NCBI GenBank assembly: GCA_022792885.1
Contig: JAAWBX010000036.1
Span: forward strand, 248,001 to 312,000
Length of the DNA stretch: 64,000 nt
From: Lachnospiraceae bacterium
Lineage (GTDB): Bacteria > Bacillota > Clostridia > Lachnospirales > Lachnospiraceae
Direction of reading: 5' to 3'
In this document: positions 52,474-60,712 of the stretch, piece by piece
Layout of the letters: each line of letters starts with the position of its first letter
How positions within the stretch are numbered: the stretch's first letter is position 1
The notes under the pieces: model-generated
Databases searched by the model: none
What the model was told of the DNA's origin: nothing
What the model saw: the letters and a program-made list of their open reading frames with translations, nothing else
Translations under genes and position numbers: made by a program

Positions 52474-54828
52474 AATCGTGTTCTCTCCTTTTTCTTCCTT
52501 TTTTTCTATGTTCTCCGAAGCCGCGCCCGAAACGCTTTTCTCCGGATACTTATCTCCCGTTACAAACTTCGGCTTAAAATTTCGCAATCTGAGAGCGTTT
52601 GACACCACGCATACCGAACTCAGGCTCATGGCGGCCGCCCCGAACATGGGATTTAATTTCCATCCCAGCGCACTGTAAAATACCCCCGCCGCCAGAGGAA
52701 TACCGACGCTGTTATAAAAGAATGCCCAGAACAGGTTTTCTTTAATATTTCTGATCGTCGATCTGCTCAGTTGAATCGCCGTCACCGCATCCAAAAGATC
52801 GCTCTTCATCAGAACGATATCCGCCGATTCGATGGCAACGTCCGTTCCCGCTCCAATGGCGATTCCCACATCCGAGCGAACCAGGGCCGGCGCGTCGTTG
52901 ATTCCGTCGCCGATCATGGCGACCCTCTTCCCCGCCTCCTGAAGCTCCCTTACATGCTTCTCCTTCTCCTGCGGGATCACTTCGGCGATCACATGCTCGA
53001 TCCCCAGCTCCTTTCCGATGGCCGCCGCCGTCTTTCGATTGTCTCCGGTCAGCATAACCACCTCGATCCCCATAGCTTTAAATTCTTCGATAGCCTTCCG
53101 GCTCGTAGGCTTCACCACATCCGCCACGGCGATCACCCCGAGAAGTTCGTCTTCCCGGGCGAAAAACAGAGGCGTCTTCCCCTGCTCGGCCAGTTTTTCG
53201 GCTTCCGCCCCCATCCGGTCGGTCCCGATCCCCCAGGCTTCCATTCCCGCCTGATTTCCGGCGCAGTATCGCTTCCCGTCCAGGACCGCCTCGATCCCGT
53301 AACCGGGTTTCGCCAGGAAATTCTCCGCCTTTAAAAGAGACAGTCCCTTTTCCTGCGCCGCCCGCACGATCGCCTCCGACAACGGATGTTCGGAAGGCTT
53401 CTCAATCGCCGCCGCCGCCGTTAAAAGCGCTTCCTCCGAAAGAGGGCCGCAGACAAGGATATCCGTCACGACCGGTTTCCCCTCCGTAATCGTCCCGGTC
53501 TTATCCATCACAACGGTCCGGATCGTATGAGCCACTTCCAGGCTTTCCGCCGAATGAATCAGAATTCCGTGGGAAGCCCCCTTGCCGGTCCCCACCATAA
53601 TCGCCACCGGCGTCGCCAGCCCCAGCGCGCAGGGACAGGATATCACCAGCACCGAGATCCCGATGGAAACCGCAAAAGAAATCGTCTCGCCCGCCAGCAG
53701 CCAAACGGCAACCGCCGCCAAAGCGATCCCTATCACCACCGGCACAAAGATCCCGGCGATCTTATCCGCCAGCTTCGCGATCGGCGCTTTGCTCGAACCG
53801 GCCTCTTCCACCAGGCGGATAATCTGGGCCAGCGTCGTATCGTCGCCCACTTTGGTAGCCCGAAAACGAATCGCCCCGTTCTTGTTCATCGTAGCCGCCG
53901 AAATCGGATCGCCCGGCTTCTTCTCAACCGGAATGCTCTCCCCGGTCAGGGCGCTCTGATCCACGGAAGTCGTTCCCTCCACCAAAATGCCGTCCACCGG
54001 AATATTCTGCCCGGGCTTAACGATCACAATATCTCCCACGGCCACTTCCTCAAGGGGGATCTCCACTTCCGCCCCGTTTTTTTCCACCAGGGCCGTCTTA
54101 GGCGCCAGATCCATCAATTTCTCAATGGCTTCCGAGGTCTTGCTTTTTGAGCGCGTCTCCAGAAACTTCCCCAACGTGATCAGGGCCAGAATCATGGCCG
54201 CCGATTCAAAATAAAGATCGTGCATATAGCGGTGAACCAGCTCCAAATCCCCGTGGCCGAGGCCATACCCGATCCCGTAAATGGCAACGCAGCCATAAAC
54301 CAGCGCCGCCGAAGAACCCATGGCGATCAGCGAATCCATATTCGGCATCCGGTGAAACAGCGCCTGAAACCCCACAAGATAAAACTTTCGGTTCACGTAA
54401 ACCACCGGTAAAGTCAAAAGAAGCTGAGTAAACGAATAAATCAGGGCATTCTCCTCCCCGACCAGGATCCCCGGAACCGGCAGCCCCATCATGTGCCCCA
54501 TCGACACATACATCAAAGGGACCAGAAACGCGAACGAAACGATCAGCCGGAACTTCATGTTCCTGCGTTCCTCCTCCATCCGTTCGTTCCCCTTTTTCGT
54601 GGAAACGGAAATCTCTTTTCCCGGAACGAAAGCTCCGTAACCGGCCGCCTTCACGGCCCCGATAATCGTCCCTTCCGTCACGGCGGCTTCGTCATATTCC
54701 ACTACCATACTGTTCGACAGCAGATTCACATTCACCAGATCCACGCCGGCCAGCTTGCAGACTGACTTCTCCACATTCGCCTGGCAGGCGGCGCAGGTCA
54801 TGCCCGTCACCTCAAACTTCTGCTTCAT
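52267..54828 (-). CDS. copA: Copper-exporting P1B-type ATPase with C-terminal CopZ-like domain
   Basis: 853 residues. N-terminal HMA domain with CXXC at 12-15 (GMTCAAC), eight membrane segments, the CPC metal-transport motif at 398-400, the phosphorylation Asp442 in DKTGT and the SEHPLSEA motif. The CopA core ends near NALRLRNFKPKF. A linker of about 30 residues leads to a second HMA domain, MKIQGMSCNHC. It would export Cu(I) across the membrane. ATG at 54828 with GAGGAGGG upstream. Transcribed under a CsoR-like operator (54877). See the separate entry for an internal start at 52473. Confidence 0.93.
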   Translation of the reverse strand: MKQKFEVTGMTCAACQANVEKSVCKLAGVDLVNVNLLSNSMVVEYDEAAVTEGTIIGAVKAAGYGAFVPGKEISVSTKKGNERMEEERRNMKFRLIVSFAFLVPLMYVSMGHMMGLPVPGILVGEENALIYSFTQLLLTLPVVYVNRKFYLVGFQALFHRMPNMDSLIAMGSSAALVYGCVAIYGIGYGLGHGDLELVHRYMHDLYFESAAMILALITLGKFLETRSKSKTSEAIEKLMDLAPKTALVEKNGAEVEIPLEEVAVGDIVIVKPGQNIPVDGILVEGTTSVDQSALTGESIPVEKKPGDPISAATMNKNGAIRFRATKVGDDTTLAQIIRLVEEAGSSKAPIAKLADKIAGIFVPVVIGIALAAVAVWLLAGETISFAVSIGISVLVISCPCALGLATPVAIMVGTGKGASHGILIHSAESLEVAHTIRTVVMDKTGTITEGKPVVTDILVCGPLSEEALLTAAAAIEKPSEHPLSEAIVRAAQEKGLSLLKAENFLAKPGYGIEAVLDGKRYCAGNQAGMEAWGIGTDRMGAEAEKLAEQGKTPLFFAREDELLGVIAVADVVKPTSRKAIEEFKAMGIEVVMLTGDNRKTAAAIGKELGIEHVIAEVIPQEKEKHVRELQEAGKRVAMIGDGINDAPALVRSDVGIAIGAGTDVAIESADIVLMKSDLLDAVTAIQLSRSTIRNIKENLFWAFFYNSVGIPLAAGVFYSALGWKLNPMFGAAAMSLSSVCVVSNALRLRNFKPKFVTGDKYPEKSVSGAASENIEKKEEKGENTIMTKTMKIQGMSCNHCKMSAEKALNAIDGIHAEVNLEKAEAVITYEKDVADDVLAAAITEAGFEPGTIA

Positions 54829-54876
54829 CACGTTTTCCCTCCTCACGCCGGTTTTCCGTCATTCTTAAGCGGAAAT

Positions 54877-54893
54877 ATACCCCATAGGGGTAT
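54877..54893. promoter_or_regulatory. CsoR-like copper operator of copA
   Basis: Perfect palindrome ATACCCC-ATA-GGGGTAT. This fits the CsoR box type (two C/G-rich half-sites of GGGGTAT). It lies just downstream of the copA -10 box, where a bound repressor would block transcription. No csoR gene is in the window. Confidence 0.8.
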
Positions 54894-54902
54894 CTTTATT
54901 CC

Positions 54903-54930
54903 AGCATACAACATTTTCCAGAATTGTCAA
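54903..54930 (-). promoter_or_regulatory. SigmaA-type promoter of copA
   Basis: TTGACA (54925-54930) and TATGCT (54903-54908) on the minus strand with 16 bases between. The transcription start would fall near 54896, immediately beside the CsoR-like palindrome. Confidence 0.8.
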
Positions 54931-54946
54931 TACCCCTTTTTAGTAT
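54930..54946. promoter_or_regulatory. Second, degenerate CsoR-like half-operator
   Basis: ATACCCCTTTTTAGTAT abuts the -35 box. One arm (ATACCCC) is identical to that of the palindrome and the other is degenerate, so it may be a weaker second site or chance. With the copA promoter and palindrome it occupies the copA side of the 327-base gap 54829-55155; nothing confident is seen on the sigG side. Confidence 0.4.
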
Positions 54947-55155
54947 GCCGAAAATCCTCTGCAATATAAACGAAACCCGATTTTAAAAGCTGTCCTTTAA
55001 CCGAAACGTTTCCCTTCACGTGAAGCGGATATTTTCCGGATGAAGCCGGATAAAAATGGATTCAAAAACCGGGAGACATTCGTATAAACTCTTTCAAATC
55101 CGTGCATCATTTTATCAGAAAGACATCAAATGCAAGAAACGTGGAGGAGAAGAGA

Positions 55156-55932
55156 ATGGCATCTTATAAAGTAGAAATCTGCGGCGTTACCACGGCCGGA
55201 CTTCCTTTATTAAAAGAAGAAGAAAAAGAAGAGTTATTCCGGCGAATCGCCGAAGGCGATAAAGAAGCCAGAGAAACGTACATCAAGGGGAATCTCCGCC
55301 TCGTCTTAAGCGTCATCCAGCGCTTTAACAGCGGCACGGAAAATGTGGACGACCTGTTTCAGATCGGCTGCATCGGCCTGATTAAAGCCATCGATAATTT
55401 TGACGTGACCTTAAACGTGAAGTTCAGCACCTATGCGGTACCCATGATCGTCGGAGAAATCCGGCGCTACCTCCGCGACAACAATTCCATCCGTGTCAGC
55501 CGCTCTCTGCGGGATACGGCTTACAAAGCCATCTATGCCCGGGAAAATCTGACCCGGAAGAACCTGAAGGAACCGACTATTATGGAAATCGCCGACGAAG
55601 TCGGGATCAGCAAGGAAGAACTGGTCTATGCGCTGGACGCCATCCAGAGTCCCGTCAGCCTCTACGAGCCGGTCTACACCGACGGCGGCGATACCCTGTA
55701 TGTAATGGACCAGATCAGCGACAAGAAAAGCCGCGAGGAACACTGGGTGGAGGACATTGCCCTGGACGAAGCCATGAAGCGCCTTCCGGAGCGGGAGCGC
55801 TACATCATCGGCCTTCGCTTTTTTGAAGGAAAAACCCAGATGGAGGTGGCCGATGAAATCGGAATTTCCCAGGCCCAGGTCAGCCGCCTGGAAAAAAACG
55901 CGTTAAAAAGCATGCGGGCTTACCTTTCCTGA
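55156..55932 (+). CDS. sigG: Forespore RNA polymerase sigma factor sigmaG
   Basis: 258 residues. Sigma region 2 (GNLRLVLSVIQRF, FQIGCIGLIKAIDNFD, FSTYAVPMIVGEIRRYLRD), region 3 and the region 4 helix-turn-helix (EVADEIGISQAQVSRLEK) fit the sigF/sigG group. The N-terminus KVEICGVTT matches sigG, which directs late forespore genes. ATG at 55156 with GGAGGAGA; an in-frame start at 55102 lacks support. It is on the plus strand, unlike the sigE gene 800 bases away. No clear sigF-type promoter was identified upstream. Ends in a hairpin terminator. Confidence 0.95.
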   Translation: MASYKVEICGVTTAGLPLLKEEEKEELFRRIAEGDKEARETYIKGNLRLVLSVIQRFNSGTENVDDLFQIGCIGLIKAIDNFDVTLNVKFSTYAVPMIVGEIRRYLRDNNSIRVSRSLRDTAYKAIYARENLTRKNLKEPTIMEIADEVGISKEELVYALDAIQSPVSLYEPVYTDGGDTLYVMDQISDKKSREEHWVEDIALDEAMKRLPERERYIIGLRFFEGKTQMEVADEIGISQAQVSRLEKNALKSMRAYLS

Positions 55933-55953
55933 GGCAGGCGCGCATGCTTTTTT
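55905..55953. terminator. Terminator at the end of sigG and of the lipoprotein gene
   Basis: AAAAAGCATGCG and CGCATGCTTTTT form the arms, overlapping the last sigG codons and ending near the convergent lipoprotein stop. Works in either direction. Confidence 0.78.
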
Positions 55954-56630
55954 CAATTCTCCAGCAGTCTGGCGGTCACTTTCGCCAGTTCTTCATCGGT
56001 CACATAGGTACTCTGATTCGCCTCGTCAAACGTAAAGACCAGGTTCACCGTCACCGCATCCCCGTACCGGAGGGATGAGACATGATTTTTCAGAATCTCC
56101 ACCAGCCCTTGCGCGTACTGCTTCTCATAGTCCGCTTCGCTCATCTCGGCAAATTCCCGGTTCATGACCCGGGTATTCATGTCGCTCACATAAGACTCGA
56201 CCTCAGGCGCCACGTCCGTAAAAAACGTCAGCGGATCGATCCGTACATTCACGGAATACCGGCCCGTCTTCTCATCCAGAATGGCTTCCTCCGCCGTATA
56301 ATTTGACTTCAGATACAGTTCCTTCGCGATTTCCTTCAACGTATCCCGAATCTCCGCGTCATTCGTATCGATCAGGAAATACTCTTTCAGGCTGTCCGCC
56401 AGCGTGTTAACCGCATTCTCATAGCGGGCTTCTGCATCCTCTCTGCCGGCCCCGGTCATCTGCATATACGCTTCATATTCCCCATGGAAATTCGCGTCCA
56501 GAAGCCCCATCACATATTCGTTATACTGTTCCGCATTCGGATCCTCCTTGGGACCTCCCATCTCACACCCGGCCAGGCAAACCGCCGCAAAAACCGCCAA
56601 AAGGACCAAAACCCATTTCTTATTCTTCAT
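55953..56630 (-). CDS. Putative lipoprotein, DUF5105-like
   Basis: 225 residues. A signal peptide with lipobox LAGC is near residues 17-20, so it would be lipid-anchored outside the membrane. The mature part is alpha-helical with repeated EY and ED patterns (YMQMTGAGREDAEARYENAV, FAEMSEADYEKQYAQGLVE), reminiscent of DUF5105 proteins. No catalytic motif. ATG at 56630 with GGAGG about 10 bases upstream. Located between sigG and sigE in opposite direction to sigG; its promoter region contains a TG-extended TATGAT. Confidence 0.75.
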   Translation of the reverse strand: MKNKKWVLVLLAVFAAVCLAGCEMGGPKEDPNAEQYNEYVMGLLDANFHGEYEAYMQMTGAGREDAEARYENAVNTLADSLKEYFLIDTNDAEIRDTLKEIAKELYLKSNYTAEEAILDEKTGRYSVNVRIDPLTFFTDVAPEVESYVSDMNTRVMNREFAEMSEADYEKQYAQGLVEILKNHVSSLRYGDAVTVNLVFTFDEANQSTYVTDEELAKVTARLLEN

Positions 56631-56677
56631 TTCGTCCAATCCTCCGTACCCTGTCTGCGCAAAAATTTACAGGTATA

Positions 56678-56686
56678 ATCATACCA
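56678..56686 (-). promoter_or_regulatory. Extended -10 promoter of the lipoprotein gene
   Basis: TGG-TATGAT on the minus strand, a TGN-extended -10 element with no clear -35. About 50 bases before the ATG at 56630. Confidence 0.5.
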
Positions 56687-56746
56687 CAGTTTCCGCAAAA
56701 GTACAGGATTTTTTTATTTTCCTCGTAAATTCTCCGCGAAGCGGAT

Positions 56747-57487
56747 CTACTCAAAACGGACGATTTCTTTTTTCAAACGGGAAATGATCTTTTTCTCCAG
56801 ACGGGAGATATAAGATTGAGAAATACCCAGGTAGTCCGCCACTTCCTTCTGCGTCATCTCCGTTCCCTCTTCCCGCCCCAGTCCGAATCGCAGTTCCACG
56901 ATCTTCCGTTCTCTGGGCGTCAGTTTACTGACCGCCAGATTCAGAAGTTTCCTTTCCACTTCGTCCTCCAGATCTCTGGATATCACATCCTCATCGGTTC
57001 CCAGAATATCCGAAAGGAGCAGTTCGTTCCCGTCCCAATCGACATTCAAAGGCTCGTCGATCGACACCTCCAGCCTTGTCTTGTTATTCCGCCGCAAATA
57101 CATGAGAATCTCATTTTCAATGCAGCGGGAAGCATAAGTGGCCAGTTTGATATTTCTGCCGCTGTTAAAAGTATTTACGGACTTGATCAGCCCGATCGTC
57201 CCGATGGAAATCAAGTCCTCGACCCCTACTCCCGTATTATCAAACTTTTTTGCTATGTATACAACCAGGCGGAGATTATGCTCGATCAGAAGGTTTCTCG
57301 CTCTGGCATCGCTTCCCGTGTCCAGCTTCTCAATCAGCTTGCCTTCTTCCTCGGCAGAAAGCGGCGGCGGCAGAATATCACTGCCTCCGATATAATGCAC
57401 ATCCCCCGGATGGGAAAGCTTCAGACCGTACAGCCTTGGCGTCATTTTCCACTGAAACCGACCCGGCATCGATACCCTTAAAATCAT
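56747..57487 (-). CDS. sigE: Mother-cell sigma factor pro-sigmaE
   Basis: 246 residues. The pro-sequence of about 31 residues precedes the conserved [14 protein letters not shown], as in pro-sigmaE, which SpoIIGA cleaves. Region 2 ([46 protein letters not shown]) and region 4 ([19 protein letters not shown]) are typical. It directs early mother-cell transcription. ATG at 57487 follows AGGAGG; an ATG at 57469 is an alternative. The start lies inside the spoIIGA reading frame. Confidence 0.95.
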   Translation of the reverse strand: MILRVSMPGRFQWKMTPRLYGLKLSHPGDVHYIGGSDILPPPLSAEEEGKLIEKLDTGSDARARNLLIEHNLRLVVYIAKKFDNTGVGVEDLISIGTIGLIKSVNTFNSGRNIKLATYASRCIENEILMYLRRNNKTRLEVSIDEPLNVDWDGNELLLSDILGTDEDVISRDLEDEVERKLLNLAVSKLTPRERKIVELRFGLGREEGTEMTQKEVADYLGISQSYISRLEKKIISRLKKEIVRFE

Positions 57488-58409
57488 GCTTGTTTCGTCC
57501 TCCTGTTCTTTTTGTTCTTCCGGCTCCCGTCACCGGATGCAAAATCATCTGATACTGTCTTTCCTCGCTCAGGCGATGCGGCACAAAACCGATCAGGGGC
57601 CTTTCAAGCCGCACCGGCGCTTCCCCCTCCAGTCTGAGTTCATCCATAAAAATCGCCGGCATGATGCCATGACTTTCCCCTACCGAACGAAAAGGAACAG
57701 AGAACACGGGAAAAATCGCCTCCGTTTCCGGTTCTCCCCGGATCCTGCCTGCCATGTAGGAAATCTCGGCCTCGCTCAAAATCCCGGCACAGGCTTCCAA
57801 CTCCAGCACATGAACCGGTTTCCCGAAATACGGATCCGCCAGTCGGTTGCCCGTATCGTACAATCCTCTCAGCAAAATGCTTTTTCCCCGAAATTCCAGG
57901 CAAACCGTGCGAATATCCGGCTCCCTCCAACGCGGCAGGAAACAGCGCACAACCAGAAGGCACCCGGCCGCGGTCAAAAAAGCTCCCGCCGCCAAAACCG
58001 GCAGAGAAACCGGCCCTCCCCCGCCCCGATACAAACGATCTCTCAGATAGGCCCCCAGCGAACTGTGATAATAAAGAGCATCCACACCGCCGCCTATAAG
58101 AAAGGTCAGGCCATACAGAGTGACCAGATATTTCGCGGCCGCCCCTTTCGGAATGTCGTAAGCAATCTTCAGCATGCCAAAACTCACCACAAAAACCGTC
58201 AGGACCGCCGTCAGCCACTCCGGCACCCAAACCGCGAAAAAACCGCCGTTCACCGTAACCAGACAGGCCCAGACACCTCCCAGAAAAGCTCCGAAAAGGA
58301 GGCGTTTCCCCTGTGCCCTGCGCCCCCATATTTTCCCGGTCAGATAAAGAAGAAGAAGATCCATACCTGCATTGATCAGAAAAACCATATCCAGATAGAT
58401 CACCCTCAT
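57378..58409 (-). CDS. spoIIGA: Sporulation aspartic protease SpoIIGA
   Basis: 343 residues. Five membrane helices in the N-terminal half (about 1-160) and a C-terminal aspartic protease domain with the catalytic Asp185 in [12 protein letters not shown]. It processes pro-sigmaE in the mother cell at the septum, triggered by a forespore signal. Start ATG at 58409 has GGAGGGAG upstream. The reading frame continues 110 bases into sigE (residues 308-343), a longer overlap than usual. Promoter with Spo0A boxes at 58460-58525. Confidence 0.93.
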   Translation of the reverse strand: MRVIYLDMVFLINAGMDLLLLYLTGKIWGRRAQGKRLLFGAFLGGVWACLVTVNGGFFAVWVPEWLTAVLTVFVVSFGMLKIAYDIPKGAAAKYLVTLYGLTFLIGGGVDALYYHSSLGAYLRDRLYRGGGGPVSLPVLAAGAFLTAAGCLLVVRCFLPRWREPDIRTVCLEFRGKSILLRGLYDTGNRLADPYFGKPVHVLELEACAGILSEAEISYMAGRIRGEPETEAIFPVFSVPFRSVGESHGIMPAIFMDELRLEGEAPVRLERPLIGFVPHRLSEERQYQMILHPVTGAGRTKRTGGRNKHDFKGIDAGSVSVENDAKAVRSEAFPSGGCALYRRQ

Positions 58410-58459
58410 CCGATCTCCCTCCGCGCTTTCCCTGGAAATATCTCCCAGTCCATAAACAG

Positions 58460-58525
58460 ATTATAAAGAAGTCCCACCGATAAGTCTGTCGAAACCCGTC
58501 GAAGGAAAACGGCTTTTTTTCGACA
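58460..58525 (-). promoter_or_regulatory. Spo0A-controlled promoter of spoIIGA-sigE
   Basis: A TATAAT -10 box (58460-58465) is preceded at about 21 bases by TCGACA, which is unlike sigmaA spacing but like the B. subtilis spoIIG promoter. Spo0A boxes (TGTCGAA-type) are at 58487-58493, 58497-58503 (10 bases apart, so on one face of the helix) and in opposite orientation at 58519-58525. Spo0A-P is therefore expected to activate. Confidence 0.82.
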
Positions 58526-58569
58526 AAAAAAGACCGGAAGAAACGTCTGTTTTAACGTCTCTTCCGATC
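58526..58569 (-). terminator. FtsZ terminator
   Basis: On the minus strand GATCGGAAGAGACGT pairs with ACGTTTCTTCCGGTC (15 bp, with G-U pairs), followed by seven T. It abuts the upstream Spo0A box at 58519-58525. Confidence 0.88.
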
Positions 58570-58593
58570 TCTTGTTCTTCTATATTCTCTTTG

Positions 58594-59799
58594 TTATCTC
58601 TTATTCTTCAGAAAATCCGGAATGTTGATCGTACGCTCCACCGGAGGGCGGTAGGTAGGTGCCTTTGAGGCCAGATTCGCGTTCATCTCCTCAATATCGC
58701 TGAAATCCAGCTTGATATCCGACTGAGGCGCTTCCGCCGGTTTTGCGGCCGGCTTAACCGCAGGCCTTGCCGAAGTCCCCGGCTTCGGAATGGCGTTGCT
58801 CTTCGGCTTTAAATTCGCCATCACGGAACCCACGGAAGGATTCTCACCGTACACTTCCAGTCCCGTCGCGATCACGGTGATCACCGCCTCGTCCTGGGCG
58901 CTGTCATCATACCGCGCGCCAAAGATAATATTCGCGCTCTCGCCGGCCAGTTCCTGAACATAACTTGCCGCCTCGTTCGCCTCGATCAGACCGATGTCAC
59001 CGGAAATATTGATAATTACATGGCTGGCGCCCTCGATCGTCGTCTCAAGCAGCGGACTGGACACCGCCTGCTTCACAGCCTCCAACGCCTTGTCGTCCCC
59101 CTTGGCCTTGCCAATGCCGATATGAGCGATTCCCTTGTCCGTCATAACCGTCTGGACATCCGCAAAATCCAAATTGATCAGAGCCGGCACATTGATCAAA
59201 TCGGTGATTCCCTGAACCGCCTGCTGAAGCACTTCGTCCGCCTTCTTCAAAGCGTCTGGCATCGTAGTACGACGATCCACGATCTCAAGAAGCTTGTCGT
59301 TCGGAATCACGATCAGAGTGTCCACGCACTCCTGCAAACGCTCGATCCCCTGAACGGCATTCGTCATACGGGCTTTCGCCTCGAAACGGAAAGGCTTTGT
59401 CACAACGCCGACTGTCAAAATCCCCTGTTCCTTCGCCAGTTTCGCGATCACCGGCGCCGCTCCCGTCCCGGTGCCGCCTCCCATACCGCAGGTCACAAAC
59501 ACCATATCCGCGCCTTTTACGGCCGCCATCAGTTCCTCCGAACTCTCTTCCGCCGCCTTCTCGCCCACTTCCGGCCTGGCGCCCGCTCCAAGGCCTTTCG
59601 TCAGCTTCTCGCCGATCTGAATCGACGTAGGAGCTTTGCACAGCTGCAGAGCCTGCTTGTCCGTATTGATCCCGATAAACTCCACGCCGCATATATTCTC
59701 ATCGATCATCCGGTTTACGGCGTTGTTTCCGGCGCCGCCTACCCCAATGACGATGATTCTGGCGGCGCTTTCCGATTCATTCAATCTAATCTCTAACAA
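58594..59799 (-). CDS. ftsZ: Cell division protein FtsZ
   Basis: 401 residues. The tubulin-like GTPase motif GGGTGTG is at 107-113, with [12 protein letters not shown] near the N-terminus. The C-terminal tail of about 75 residues is variable and ends in the conserved peptide [11 protein letters not shown] that binds FtsA/ZipA-like partners. It polymerises into the Z ring. The start is TTG at 59799 with GGAGG 8 bases upstream; ATG at 59847 lacks a site. Own promoter at 59865. Confidence 0.95.
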   Translation of the reverse strand: MLEIRLNESESAARIIVIGVGGAGNNAVNRMIDENICGVEFIGINTDKQALQLCKAPTSIQIGEKLTKGLGAGARPEVGEKAAEESSEELMAAVKGADMVFVTCGMGGGTGTGAAPVIAKLAKEQGILTVGVVTKPFRFEAKARMTNAVQGIERLQECVDTLIVIPNDKLLEIVDRRTTMPDALKKADEVLQQAVQGITDLINVPALINLDFADVQTVMTDKGIAHIGIGKAKGDDKALEAVKQAVSSPLLETTIEGASHVIINISGDIGLIEANEAASYVQELAGESANIIFGARYDDSAQDEAVITVIATGLEVYGENPSVGSVMANLKPKSNAIPKPGTSARPAVKPAAKPAEAPQSDIKLDFSDIEEMNANLASKAPTYRPPVERTINIPDFLKNKR

Positions 59800-59864
59800 A
59801 GGATTTTCCTCCAAACTTTTCCATAATACTTTTGTACCAGACAGCATGTACGACTTACTTAATA

Positions 59865-59893
59865 ATCATAGTAAATTTATTAAAAAGAATCAA
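59865..59893 (-). promoter_or_regulatory. SigmaA-type promoter of ftsZ
   Basis: TTGATT (59888-59893) and TATGAT (59865-59870) on the minus strand with a 17-base spacer, about 60 bases before the TTG start. Confidence 0.82.
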
Positions 59894-59923
59894 CTATAAC
59901 TTGCCACTTTTAAGAAAAAAATT

Positions 59924-60712
59924 TCATTCTCTCTCAAACACATAGCGGGGATTCATCGAACCCGGACTGTAATTCTCCAGATGAAGGACGCCGGTCAGTC
60001 CATAGAGATGCGGAATCTGATTTTTCAGTTCGGAAATTTTTTCCTCCATATTATTCCGATCTCCTAAAAGGACTTTTACCCCGGCCAGATTCCGCAAATT
60101 CCCCTCCCCGTCGGTTTGATCCGCCATCGTAAGAGTCGCCCGATTCTGAGGATCAAAATAAATCTGCCCGGCCGGAATCTCATAAAGTTTTAACAACTGC
60201 GTCAAATTCAGAATTTCTTCAAAAACAGCCCGTTTCGGAACCGGAAGTTCCTGATACAGCGCGATTCGTTCGAAAGTCAGTCCCGTGATGAGGGGAATAT
60301 CCGGCTCCTTTTCCGACGAACTCTCCACCACGATCCCGTCTTTATCAAAATACATGTAGCTTCCCATATACTCGATACAGCCCACAATGCTTTTCTCATA
60401 CAGGATGACTTCCACCGAATGCATACCGATAAAATTCATTTCATAAGACTGAATAAAAGCCAGGTCTTTTTTCTCACCGAACCGCTGTTTAAAAAAACAC
60501 CAGACCGTAATCCGGTCCGTCTCCTCAGGAAACAGCATGTCCACCACTTCTTCCCTCGTATAATGGGAATTACCTTCCACCCGGATGTCGGTGATCCGGA
60601 TCGAAAAAAGAAAAAGTCCCGCCACGAGAAGAAGCAGTGCGACGATCAGCACTGCCAGACTTTTCTTCCCGAATAATCTTTTACCCCTGGATTTCTTTTC
60701 TTTTTTCGTCAT
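59924..60712 (-). CDS. ftsQ: Cell division protein FtsQ/DivIB
   Basis: 262 residues. A basic cytoplasmic start, one membrane helix (about 17-38) and an extracellular POTRA domain (ITDIRVEGNSHYTREEVVDML) followed by the beta domain with the YEKSIVGCIEY region. It links early and late divisome proteins. It overlaps the end of murA by 32 bases and is in the usual murA-ftsQ-ftsZ order, though ftsZ has its own promoter. AGGAAG lies before the ATG. Confidence 0.92.
   Translation of the reverse strand: MTKKEKKSRGKRLFGKKSLAVLIVALLLLVAGLFLFSIRITDIRVEGNSHYTREEVVDMLFPEETDRITVWCFFKQRFGEKKDLAFIQSYEMNFIGMHSVEVILYEKSIVGCIEYMGSYMYFDKDGIVVESSSEKEPDIPLITGLTFERIALYQELPVPKRAVFEEILNLTQLLKLYEIPAGQIYFDPQNRATLTMADQTDGEGNLRNLAGVKVLLGDRNNMEEKISELKNQIPHLYGLTGVLHLENYSPGSMNPRYVFERE

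Noticed and set aside
55102-55156. Longer N-terminus for sigmaG
   Set aside because: The upstream in-frame codons lack a ribosome site and family similarity, while ATG at 55156 has both.
56720-56746. Terminator after sigE
   Set aside because: Only a 5-bp stem with no T-run directly after it.
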